DNA of 15,129 nt from Mycoemilia scoparia (lineage: Eukaryota; Kickxellomycota; Kickxellomycetes; Kickxellales; Kickxellaceae). Numbering within the stretch: the stretch's first letter is position 1; every line of letters begins with the position of its first letter. Positions 1-7,700 of this stretch are shown in pieces. The notes below the pieces were generated by a model. The model worked only from the letters and a program-made list of their open reading frames with translations. It made no database searches and had not been told where the DNA came from. The stretch covers positions 1 to 15,129 of the forward strand of contig JANBPU010000353.1 of assembly GCA_027575805.1 (NCBI GenBank), written 5' to 3'. Position numbers and translations under genes: made by a program.

Positions 1-199
1 TCTCAAAGTTGAAAATTGACAAAATAAAAATATCGGGCTTATCCAAAAATAAACTTTAAACTTTAAAACCAAAAAAAATCTGAAATTGTCTCAAAGTTGA
101 AAATTGACAAAATAAAAATATCGGGCTTATCCAAAAATAAACTTTAAACTTTAAAACCAAAAAAATCTGAAATTGTCTCAAAGTTGAAAATTGGCAAAA
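1..199. repeat. 88/87-bp AT-rich tandem repeat, about 2.3 copies
   Basis: Two almost identical units lie head to tail at 1-88 and 89-175. The only difference seen is one A fewer in the A-run of the second unit. A third copy starts at 176 with the same TCTCAAAGTTGAAAATTG opening and diverges after about 24 bases. The array may continue to the left of the window. It ends about 50 bp before the TATA box of the first gene, so it sits in that gene's upstream region. No coding potential is seen in it. Confidence 0.93.
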
Positions 200-246
200 A
201 ATCAAAAATATTATTTTAAACTAGCAATTCAGAACAACTCCAAAGG

Positions 247-254
247 TATATAAA
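247..254 (+). promoter_or_regulatory. TATA box of the 382-894 gene
   Basis: TATATAAA stands 135 bp before the ATG at 382. It is followed by a pyrimidine-rich stretch (about 297-375) with no ATG until the gene's start. That is the usual look of a fungal core promoter with a CT-rich leader. Transcription would start around 275-290. Confidence 0.6.
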
Positions 255-381
255 CCCATGCTTTCTACCTCCATTTGTTTAAAAAATCACTTGAAATTCA
301 CTCACTTTTCTCCCTACTTTCTTTCAGCACCTTCTTCTGCTTGCCATCCACCACTTTCCTCATTCTCTACCCTCAGTGATC

Positions 382-894
382 ATGGAACATCAGGCTAACC
401 CTAGCTTTGAGCCCATTGCTCAAATCTCCCAGTTCTTTGGCAACACTGCAGGTGCTCTTCAGCAATGGAACAAAAGACCAGTCAAGAACAAGCTTATTGA
501 TCTAATCAATCTGCCCTTTTTGATTTTGTACCACATTTTTGGCATCCTTAACTACATATTCTGGCTGCCTTTTGATGCTACTGAGGAATGGGTTCTGGAC
601 ATATTTGAATGGCTATACGATACCTTCTTTATTGATGTAAGCACTGCAATGCCCATTGTGAAGTTCCTTTACTCCATTTATCGGGCAATAAAGATAGCTT
701 TCCTTACTTTGGGTTTTATTCGACGGGTGATTAAGTCAACTGAATTAGCTAATCATACAAAGTGGGGGGGAAGAGAAGGAGATAAAGATGAAAGCATTGG
801 GGGAAGACAAAAAGTAGGTACCCATTCTGTGTATGAGAAGGATGGTTCTTCCCAAGATTTTTTAGATTCGGGAAAATTAACATTTTTCTTTTAA
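382..894 (+). CDS. Small hydrophobic membrane-type protein, unrecognised family
   Basis: A 170-aa protein. The frame opens with GTG at 376, but a eukaryotic gene would start at the ATG at 382, which is the first ATG after the TATA box and has A at -3 and G at +4. Two hydrophobic, aromatic-rich segments lie at residues 38-64 (NLPFLILYHIFGILNYIFWL region) and 85-116 (PIVKFLYSIYRAIKIAFLTL region), separated by an acidic, Trp-rich linker (EEWVLDIFEWLYD). The last 50 residues are polar and charged. No signal peptide or catalytic motif is visible. The pattern fits a two-segment or hairpin membrane protein, perhaps of the ER or lipid-droplet surface, but that is inference. I do not recognise the family. 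A 7-G run near 764-770 lies inside the frame, so the C-terminal 45 residues depend on its length being right. It could also be a fast-evolving lineage-specific protein. Confidence 0.62.
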   Translation: MEHQANPSFEPIAQISQFFGNTAGALQQWNKRPVKNKLIDLINLPFLILYHIFGILNYIFWLPFDATEEWVLDIFEWLYDTFFIDVSTAMPIVKFLYSIYRAIKIAFLTLGFIRRVIKSTELANHTKWGGREGDKDESIGGRQKVGTHSVYEKDGSSQDFLDSGKLTFFF

Positions 895-927
895 TTTTTT
901 GCTCTCTCTTTCTCCTTACATGTTTTA

Positions 928-933
928 ATAAAT
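928..933 (+). terminator. Poly(A) signal of the 382-894 gene
   Basis: A canonical AATAAA lies 34 bp after the stop codon, preceded by a T/C-rich stretch. This fits a short fungal 3' UTR and supports the 382-894 reading frame as a complete terminal exon. Confidence 0.55.
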
Positions 934-1030
934 ACTGATTCCAAGTGATGTTTATTTGTATATTTGGTTGTTGGCTAAACAAGTATTTTACTAAAGATAG
1001 ATATAAATTCAAGTTAAAAGAATTTGATTT

Positions 1031-1054
1031 AATAATAATAACATTATTATTATT
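1031..1054. repeat. Perfect 11-bp AAT/ATT inverted repeat
   Basis: AATAATAATAA at 1031-1041 is followed after CA by its exact reverse complement at 1044-1054, then further ATT units. It could extrude as a hairpin in DNA. It most likely arose from microsatellite slippage. It lies about 100 bp past the poly(A) signal of the first gene. Confidence 0.75.
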
Positions 1055-1271
1055 ATTTAGTCAAGCATCACAAGCCGTTTGGCAAAAATGGTGGGTCTCC
1101 AGGAGTTGAAAATCAAATATCCTGTGAGTAGGCCAAAATTTGATGACACATTTCTTTCTATTTAACACCTGATCTTCTGTGAAATTTCACCATATATGCC
1201 ATGACACTATAAAACATTTCTATATATTTACACTTGATATACACTGTTATTTAGTATTATCACATAAATAG

Positions 1272-1375
1272 GATACGAGTAATGGCTTTTGAAGGGTGAG
1301 TTTTGGTGACCGATGATTATAGGCGCAATCACAGCCAAATGGGACATTAGCCCTTCAAAAATAATCACCCAGATA
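1272..1375. mobile_element. MITE-like inverted-repeat element, copy A
   Basis: A roughly 100-bp element with terminal inverted repeats. Left arm AATGGCTTTTGAAGGGTGA mirrors right arm TTAGCCCTTCAAAAATAAT. The interior (TTTTGGTGACC, then GATTATAGG and CACAGCCAAATGGG) matches copies C and D at 8445-8670, so this is one family and not a chance hairpin. Bases flanking the arms are GATACG on the left and CAGATA on the right, an imperfect match. There is no room for a coding region, so it is non-autonomous. Confidence 0.8.
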
Positions 1376-1489
1376 GCAGTGTTTTAATTTGATTTTTTTG
1401 AATAAACCACAGATGGAGAATAATAGATTTGTTGTAATTGTGTCAATGTGAAAGTATGAGGAGATAACAATTTATCATGGAACGTTTGA

Positions 1490-1525
1490 CTTTTAAATAC
1501 AATGCTTCCACACAGTATTTAAAAG
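1490..1525. repeat. 11-bp perfect inverted repeat, 14-base loop
   Basis: CTTTTAAATAC at 1490-1500 is matched by GTATTTAAAAG at 1515-1525. It is AT-rich and isolated, with no oligo-T tract or neighbouring gene end. It could be a protein-binding palindrome or chance in AT-rich DNA. Confidence 0.6.
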
Positions 1526-1966
1526 CTGTGATATTCAGGAACAAAAAACAACTCAATAGCACTGGAACTTAAGAAACAGACAATCGGTTAATTAATTAGG
1601 CAGACATTAGAGCAAAAACAACAACTACGGTTATTTTTTAGTAGGAAATTGCGAGGGAAAACTATGGCCAAAAGTCTTGCACTGATTAATGTGCTCTCTT
1701 TGATATCAACACAGCGCTAGCACCACTGTGAACCAATCCCTAGCCTTGTCGTGACCCTTTCCTTCAGGACGGCATAATCTTAATGAATCCTATGCAAAAT
1801 TATCAGTAAAGCCCGGTTGTTTGAACCTACACTCAAAACTAGGCTGTGGACGTGTTACTGACAGAACCACCATCACTATTATGTCAATAAAAGGATTAGT
1901 ATACAAACCCACCACAAGATGTGGACTAGGATGTTACTACTGACTCCTGACGGTTCATGATTCCTT

Positions 1967-1988
1967 ATTGGCTGGTTTGATTGATTGG
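1967..1988 (-). promoter_or_regulatory. Pair of CCAAT boxes upstream of the secreted-protein gene
   Basis: ATTGG (CCAAT on the minus strand) occurs at 1967-1971 and again at 1984-1988, 17 bp apart. Such motifs bind the fungal Hap2/3/5 (NF-Y) complex. They lie about 365 bp before the TATA box at 2352, within the usual range for fungal upstream elements. The motif is short, so chance is possible. Confidence 0.3.
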
Positions 1989-2174
1989 TCAGTTTGGAAT
2001 TGACAATACGCAACAACGTTTACTACACCAGATCTCTCTCTCTTCTACTCTGTGTATTGTTAAATGTTACTGACACACCGTTGTGTGCCAACATCATCAT
2101 CTCCAGCGAATAAAAGACACTTCTTATTAATATACATAGAGATACTTCTTGTTTGAATTTCATGGTGGAGAGAG

Positions 2175-2220
2175 AGAATTCGCTCGCTCACTCAGTATTA
2201 TGAAATAGACAGCGAATTCT
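2175..2220. repeat. 10-bp perfect inverted repeat with EcoRI half-cores
   Basis: AGAATTCGCT at 2175-2184 and AGCGAATTCT at 2211-2220 are exact reverse complements separated by 26 bases. They lie 132 bp before the TATA box of the 2546 gene, where a spaced operator-like site would be expected. Function is not shown. Confidence 0.55.
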
Positions 2221-2351
2221 GCGATAGACGTTTCTCAACCCAGTTGTTGCCACTGGCAGCAGCACATCTTCTGCTCATCCCACCCTGACTATACTGCCAG
2301 AACGCTAAAAACCAAGATGAAAATAACAACATTTATATGTATGTATGTATG

Positions 2352-2360
2352 TATATATAA
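2352..2360 (+). promoter_or_regulatory. TATA box and CT-rich leader of the 2546 gene
   Basis: TATATATAA follows a short ATGT microsatellite (2336-2351). From about 2385 to the start codon at 2546 the sequence is pyrimidine-rich, includes a (CCT)8 tract at 2467-2490, and contains no ATG. The first ATG met by a scanning ribosome is therefore that at 2546. Confidence 0.6.
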
Positions 2361-2545
2361 ACCAGGCCCTGGATTTCTTTTCTGTTCATCGTTTTCACAC
2401 ACCACTCTACATACCACATACTATACCATCCCTTTCCTGAATTCCTCCATTATTCCCTTACCAAACCTCCTCCTCCTCCTCCTCCTCCTCGTAGTCCACC
2501 ACTCAAACCTGTCCGTCAAGCACCATTATTACCACCGCCATCAAT

Positions 2546-3592
2546 ATGAAACTATCGTTGCCATTTATTTTGTTGAGCACTGTTGCTACTATTTCTCTTT
2601 ACTCGACATCTCCTTTGGTTGTGGCAATGGGCCATGAAGGACAACAACAAGAAAGTCATCCCTTCCACCCCGGTCATCACCATCGACGTGGAATCCTTCC
2701 TGACTTGCTCGGAAACATGGATATTAGAGCACAAGCTTGTCCATCTATTCGGGTCCGCGTTTCTGAAGATGGAACCAAAAACGTTGTCCCCCAGTCCGAA
2801 AACCCCAATTGTCCAAATTACGTGCCTCCCACTAATGTAGTTGCTAGCCACCCACCCTCGGTTTCTTCTGTTGACCAGGCTTCGGCCATAGCATCTCCAT
2901 CTAATCCTCCTGTTGATAGAAAGAAGAACAAGAAGTGTAAGAAACCTTCTTCTTCTGGTGGTGGTGGTGATGATGATGGATCATCTGAGGAACCAACTGA
3001 AGAGGCTGTTGCTACTGATGAAGATGAATCTTCCGAGGAACAAACTGACGAGGTAGTTGAAGAAGATTCCAGCGACGATATCACCACTGACGAGGCTGTT
3101 GCTACTGATGAAGATGAAGGTGAAGATGAATCTTCTGAGGAACCAACTGAAGATTCTGGAGAAGATAACGACGATGCCACCACTGGCGAGGCTGTTGATG
3201 GCGATGAATCATCCCAGCCAACTCCAAACCCTATGGTTGACGCTGATAATGAAGAAAAACCAGCATCTCCAGCCAGTGGTGCTTCGCCTGAACCAGTCTT
3301 CCAAAGCATCAATACTCTATCCTTCAACGATGAAGATCCTGCTAAGCCTGCATCTGCTGCTAAACCTCAGCCCACCATCTCCAATGAGGATGATGATGAG
3401 AGTGATGAAGAACCCATTGACATTATGACCTTTGTTGATCCAACATATAAACCCGCCTACTATTCTCTAATCCTCAATGACCCACTCGATGATCCTGAAA
3501 CTAAAGATGAGGATGCCGGACCTGCTGGCGACGTGAATAAGCCATTATTCCCAGCTACTTACAAACCTGCCTATCAATCCATCACACTTTAA
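2546..3592 (+). CDS. Secreted acidic repeat protein, unknown function
   Basis: A 348-aa protein. Residues 1-27 form a clear signal peptide (MKLSLPFILLSTVATISLYS, cleavage likely after VVA at 27). A His cluster follows at 35-48 (SHPFHPGHHHRR), then a short region with two of the three cysteines (C65, C89; the third is C131). A Lys-rich patch (RKKNKKCKK, 125-133) leads into a very acidic block, about 140-225. That block is built from repeats of about 30 residues with SSEEPTEEAVATDEDE as core; the DNA GAGGCTGTTGCTACTGATGA recurs at 3002 and 3092. The C-terminal part is proline-rich and ends with two copies of TYKPAYxS (residues 300-307 and 338-345, the second reaching the C-terminus). There are no membrane segments after the signal peptide and no GPI-type tail. 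The acid block could bind cations or basic matrix; the His cluster could bind metal. Both are inference. I recognise no family; a cell-wall or extracellular matrix protein, or a candidate effector, are options. Confidence 0.82.
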   Translation: MKLSLPFILLSTVATISLYSTSPLVVAMGHEGQQQESHPFHPGHHHRRGILPDLLGNMDIRAQACPSIRVRVSEDGTKNVVPQSENPNCPNYVPPTNVVASHPPSVSSVDQASAIASPSNPPVDRKKNKKCKKPSSSGGGGDDDGSSEEPTEEAVATDEDESSEEQTDEVVEEDSSDDITTDEAVATDEDEGEDESSEEPTEDSGEDNDDATTGEAVDGDESSQPTPNPMVDADNEEKPASPASGASPEPVFQSINTLSFNDEDPAKPASAAKPQPTISNEDDDESDEEPIDIMTFVDPTYKPAYYSLILNDPLDDPETKDEDAGPAGDVNKPLFPATYKPAYQSITL

Positions 3593-3594
3593 AC

Positions 3595-3600
3595 AATAAA
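3595..3600 (+). terminator. Poly(A) signal 2 bp after the stop of the 2546 gene
   Basis: AATAAA begins two bases after the TAA stop and is followed by T-rich DNA. If used, the 3' UTR would be only some 20-30 bases. A second AATAAA, near 3709, is an alternative. Confidence 0.5.
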
Positions 3601-4399
3601 TGCTTATAAATTGGTTGTGTTTATTAAAATATTGACATCATAGTTTACATTCTTGGAGCTTTTGTTGTTGCCAAAGAGGGATTTTTTCATTATTCATATA
3701 CATTTGAAATAAATATTAAATATCATATCGCCGTAGCAGTTATAAAATCAATATATCATGGACATTGTGCTGTTGTTGGTATTAACCATAAAGACCACCT
3801 CATAACAATAAAGTACCAGTCCATAAATAATGGCTAACACAGCCACAAACTAATGGGCATTGCATTGCTATATGATACCTTCGGCACTGACATGAGTGTA
3901 CTGAAAAAATTTCACCATCACATCACCCACAAACACTAAACTGATATATATTTAAAGGCTTGGACACACACAGCCATTACACAATTGTGGAGATCAAATT
4001 CTTTCGAACGATCATCAACACAAACGCAACAGGCAGGCATGCCGCAAAACCCTTAAATACCACCATTGCTGTCTGTCCCCACAGTAAAGTGACGACGGCG
4101 TGTCCAGCTGGGAATGAAGGATGAATATGTGAAAACACATAGTCAGCAATTTGACATAGCATCATTTGGGTAAATCAACTTTTGGGGATGCGGTCTACCA
4201 ATTGATATTGGGATCGAAAAATTCTATTGAAATGCGTTATGGGTTTATTATATACATACTATTGAATTTGGGTTTTCTTTGGCCTTTGATGAAATGAGAT
4301 TATAGAGATTACATATCACATGACATGATGGTGGGTGGTCACTTGAACTTTATTAAACTATTGTCTACCCATCTATCTATCTTTCAGAACCAAGAGCTT

Positions 4400-4415
4400 G
4401 GGGGGGGGGGGGGGG
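4400..4415 (+). repeat. Run of 16 consecutive G
   Basis: An uninterrupted mononucleotide G run in otherwise AT-rich intergenic DNA. Its true length is unreliable in most assemblies. It could form a G-quadruplex on the plus strand. Confidence 0.95.
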
Positions 4416-4527
4416 ACACTCATTACCTTGAATTTGTATTATGGCATTATTATTGTTGTTGCACAATGCGAAATGAAAATAATTAATAAAGGGAAACGCT
4501 TAAAGTTGAATCTAGCCACCACATATC

Positions 4528-4644
4528 CATATGAGTGATTATTTTTGAAGGACTAAGCTTTACTAATTTCAACTTGCATACCGGCCAAGCCTATATTTTC
4601 ATTGATAATAATAGTTTAGCCCTTCAAAAATTATTGCCTATATA
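4528..4644. mobile_element. MITE-like inverted-repeat element, copy B
   Basis: Left arm GAGTGATTATTTTTGAAGGAC mirrors right arm TTTAGCCCTTCAAAAATTATT. The left arm is preceded by CATATG and the right arm followed by TATATA, each 18 nt from the inner CCTTC/GAAGG block. The interior differs from copies A, C and D, so only the termini are conserved in this copy. There is no coding capacity. Confidence 0.78.
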
Positions 4645-5648
4645 GCGAAGTTATTTGTTGTAAGGATGATGTATCCTTACTATCATCTGCAGTAAGCATA
4701 TTGGTTTATACAGTGAAAAGTTTTATCTATGATTAATAGATATAATAATATTGAATTTGATATAATTCGTTGTCATCTAGTTTCAGAAGTTGGGAACGCT
4801 CACAACCCCTGGGTATGTCCGGGTATGCTAGGTTTCAACATTCCTCTAAAGAGAGGGGAATATTTAAAACAAAAGCTTCAATTGCTTAAATAATGGGCAA
4901 TAACAAAATTCAAAGCATGTATGTGCAAATAAATACATATATGGATGTATAGACCAAATTATTTTTAGATTCCTGAACAAAGAACGAGGGAGATATAGAA
5001 AGTGTAGCTATCTAACCAACCAAGTAAGCAAGGTGGGAGATAGATAGAAGGTGATAAAAGAAATAAAGCAAGAGAGATGAGGAGGAAATTATGATGATGC
5101 TATGAGTATTGTAGTAGTAGTAATAATAATAATAGCGATGGCTGGCGGCAAGAGTGAATATATGTGGTAGTATTTCTTGTGAAGATAATGATAAGAGTAG
5201 GAGCTTAAATATATATATGAAGCTTGATGGTGGTGTAGTAATTAGTAGAGATGGAGAGAAAAGATATGTATAGAGAAAATGTGGCAGGCAAGATGGTAGT
5301 TGAAGATATTGTTTCTGTCCAGCTACAAGAGAATGCCGCCGTTGTGGAAAAGTGCGCGGTGTTGGTTGTTACAGCATCAAAGAACGGACATCAAAATTCT
5401 TGGAGAGGGAGAGAAGATAGGTACATGTAAATACCCGAATTCACAACGAAATCAAGAGAGTCAAAAATAAAGAGCTCGATCCCGCCCTTTCTTCTCTGAA
5501 TAGTCAGTTCTTCCCGATTTGATAAAATAGAAAACAAGTGTGAATTTTGTTGTCGTCATAGAGTTGCCACCCAAGCCACATTTTGTGTAACTTCTTCAAC
5601 AAGAAGTATACTCCTCCTTATCGTTCCTTCCAAAAAGAAAACGACGCA

Positions 5649-5654
5649 TTTATT
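5649..5654 (-). terminator. Poly(A) signal overlapping the stop codon of the YPD1-like gene
   Basis: On the minus strand the coding end reads GAATAAATG: the TAA stop lies inside a canonical AATAAA. No other minus-strand AATAAA or ATTAAA is seen in the next few hundred bases downstream, so this is the best candidate signal for the gene. Confidence 0.45.
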
Positions 5655-6147
5655 CGTCATCGTCGTCGTCTTCAAAAAAGAATGATAAATATTCTTCAGC
5701 TCGCTTATATTCTTGACAAAGCGTGGGGAATTCATTAGAAATTCGTTTATAAGCCTCGTCCTTGTCAATGGTCTTATTCTCGCTGCTGCCACCACTGCCA
5801 TCATTATCATTGTTTGACACAACATCGTCTAAACAATTGCCCCAATGCTGAATCTTTTCACAAATCTCTTTAACTCGGATAGCACCAATCGACCCAGAAC
5901 TGCCCTTCAAGAAATGACCCAATTGCGAACACATCTTTAGATCTTTGCTTTTTATCGCTTCTTTTAGGTTTTTTATCGTTGTTGTGGCCTGTGCAAAATA
6001 TTGGTTAATCATGTCCTTAGCAAATAAATGGTCGGGACTGTCATCTAACGTTAATAGATTTTGGAAAGTTTTGAGATCCAAAATATCATCGTCTTCATCA
6101 TCATCATCATCGTCGTCGTCACCATCACTAGCATCAGAACCGCTATA

Positions 6148-6189
<42 letters not shown>

Positions 6190-6819
6190 TTGACTTGATT
6201 CATCCCCATCATCATTATTCTGATGCCGCTGTTGCTGTTGTTGTGACTTTCCTCCAGCAGTATCGTTATTTTTAGAATTGCCAGTGGGAGTGGCAACATG
6301 ATTATTATTATTACCATTACTACTACTACTGTTAGCCCCATATTGACTACCACCATAATCATCGACATCAACTTCTTCATCATTGTCATCATCGCTAGCC
6401 CTTTCTGAATAAATATAAGCCTTCATATTAGATATCGACAATTGTTTCGTTGGATCTTTCTTTTTCCTCAAAGTACCACCATTGGTATCATCATCACCAC
6501 CACCACCACTACCGCCATTACTACTGCTACTACTACCACAACCACCATCACCATAGCTTGTTGACATATTGATAGGTTTGGGTGGACCTTCTGGACGGGT
6601 AGAAAAGGTACCAGAAGACGAAAACATCTTGGACTTCATGATATCGCTAGAAGTACTGTTGCTGCTGGTAGGAGTTGTTGTCAATGGGGGCAGTTCTTCG
6701 GTGGCGCCTTGCAACTTTCGATTTGAATGCAAAAGTGTCGATGAAGTATGATGGCGACTATCTGTTTGTGATGATGATGGTGGTGGTGCTGTGCTACTTA
6801 TTTGCTTTTGTGCTATCAT
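5650..6819 (-). CDS. YPD1: YPD1-type histidine phosphotransfer (HPt) protein
   Basis: A 389-aa protein. In fungi YPD1 relays phosphate from hybrid histidine kinases to response regulators of the Ssk1 (osmostress MAPK) and Skn7 type, moving between cytosol and nucleus. The HPt domain spans about 247-382. The signature SQLGHFLKGSSGSIGA (298-313) contains the phospho-accepting histidine H302 (codon 5914-5916) and K305 and the GSS turn beside it. The helix VKEICEKIQHWGNCLDD follows, then a Gly/Asn-rich loop (333-350) and the last helices (354-382). Residues 1-245 are low-complexity, with Ser/Gly/Asn tracts and D13 at 211-223 encoded by (ATC)13 on the plus strand. Yeast Ypd1 is only 167 aa, so the extension is odd. 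The ATG at 6819 is the first after a TATA-like element at 6929; later in-frame methionines (61, 65, 85, 132) are possible alternative starts. No intron is needed. The HPt assignment is firm; the length of the N-terminus is less so. Confidence 0.92.
6151..6189. repeat. (ATC)13 microsatellite coding poly-aspartate
   Basis: Thirteen uninterrupted ATC units on the plus strand encode D13 (residues 211-223) of the minus-strand YPD1-like protein. A second, interrupted GTC/ATC tract at about 6085-6117 encodes another acidic run. Triplet length changes here keep the frame, so this is likely polymorphic between strains. Confidence 0.95.
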
Positions 6820-6928
6820 ACTGATAATAATGTTCGCTGTCGTCGGATGTGATTATTTTGCTATGATGGTGTGGGTATGTATAGATGAAGAAAATATACG
6901 CTTGGGGTGTATGCGTGGGAAGTGTGTG

Positions 6929-6939
6929 TATATATATAT
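6929..6939 (-). promoter_or_regulatory. TATA-like element of the YPD1-like gene
   Basis: An alternating TATATATATAT lies 110 bp upstream of the ATG at 6819 in minus-strand orientation, followed by a pyrimidine-rich segment. No ATG occurs between about 6925 and 6820 on that strand, as expected for a scanned leader. Confidence 0.45.
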
Positions 6940-7009
6940 GCTAGGGAAGGTATTTGAGATGATGATGATGCAAAGTTACAATAAGAACAACAATAATAAG
7001 AATAATGTC

Positions 7010-7700
7010 AGAAAGAAGTAGATATATTAGGAGTTAGAGAGAAGGCGCGATAGGTTAAATATTTTTATCAGATGGTTAGTATGTATGGGGTCTTATATGG
7101 TAGAAGGAGATAGTTTATAGAAAGACCAAAGAGAATAGCAAAGAGTATTGAGTTTTTTGGTTAGGATATAGAGATGAAAAATTGGGTTGTGGCTATAGCA
7201 ACATTCAAAATAGCATACATACACACAAACACACGCAAAGGATGAGAGGAGGGAGCTATGTATGCGGGTGATATATAATGCTATGTAGTGGTGACGGCAA
7301 AATGGGGTACTATAGCACTAAATAACAAAATAGATATATAGAATAATATTTAGATACAGAGTGGGAGAGAGAGAGAGGGGCGACTAAATAAGGTTTAGAG
7401 GATAAAAGAATGGCTCTCAATGTGTTTTTAAAAGGCAGAGAAAGAGTATATGGATATATAACAACAATAACAAAGGGATGATAGTAGTAGTCGTTGTAAT
7501 AAAAGAAAGAAAAAGAGAGAGAAAGTGGTAGTAATGTTTATATATGAGTGAGTGTCAAAGATTCAAAGAAAACACAGAATTTAAAGAGCTGCTTGTATTA
7601 AAAGTGTGAGTGTGTGAGTGAGTGAGTGAGTGAGTGAGTGAGCGAGCGAGCGGCGGCAAAGGACAGGTTTCACTGGCTTTATAAAGTTTGAGCAACCAAG
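7010..7700 (-). promoter_or_regulatory. Purine/pyrimidine-skewed upstream region of the YPD1-like gene
   Basis: The plus strand is strongly purine-rich with GAGA, GATA and GTAG runs, a (GTGA)n tract at about 7605-7645 running into GAGC units, and a palindromic CTTTATAAAG at 7677-7686. Read on the minus strand this is CT-rich DNA typical of fungal promoters and leaders. No coding frame is seen. The palindromic TATAAA could serve either strand. Confidence 0.4.

Larger units (their letters stand above)
895..2545. other. Intergenic spacer between the first two genes
   Basis: No credible coding frame is seen on either strand. The stretch holds the 3' end of the first gene, an (AAT)n/(ATT)n inverted repeat at 1031-1054, one inverted-repeat element at 1272-1375, hairpins at 1490-1525 and 2175-2220, and the upstream region of the 2546 gene. 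The remainder (about 1530-1960) is unique, moderately AT-rich sequence in which I find no tRNA box pair or known structured RNA. Confidence 0.7.
3601..5640. other. Gene-poor spacer between the secreted protein and YPD1-like genes
   Basis: I find no supported gene. The stretch includes one MITE-like element (4528-4644), a 16-G run (4400-4415), a small imperfect hairpin around ATTCCTCT...AGAGGGGAAT near 4849-4870, GTA/ATA microsatellites near 5110-5135, and a purine-rich tract from about 4880 to 5460. The purine-rich tract resembles, on the minus strand, a promoter and CT-rich leader (TATA-like 5204-5218) but leads into no recognisable open frame. Confidence 0.6.

Noticed and set aside
376..381. 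GTG start two codons before the ATG at 382
   Set aside because: GTG starts are not expected in a eukaryotic nuclear gene; 382 has a good start context.
1811..1831. Minus-strand GGTTCAAAC resembling a tRNA B box
   Set aside because: The bases on either side do not form a T stem, and no cloverleaf can be built.
2317..2637. 106-codon plus-strand frame over the 2546 promoter
   Set aside because: Its start lies before the TATA box and it overlaps the signal peptide codons in another frame.
3977..4165. 62-codon minus-strand frame with a hydrophobic stretch
   Set aside because: Short, no promoter or poly(A) pattern, no recognised domain.
5945..6193. Poly-serine frame on the plus strand
   Set aside because: It is the antisense shadow of the aspartate microsatellite in the YPD1-like gene. 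The poly-serine antisense frame at 2818-3327 is the same effect in the secreted-protein gene.
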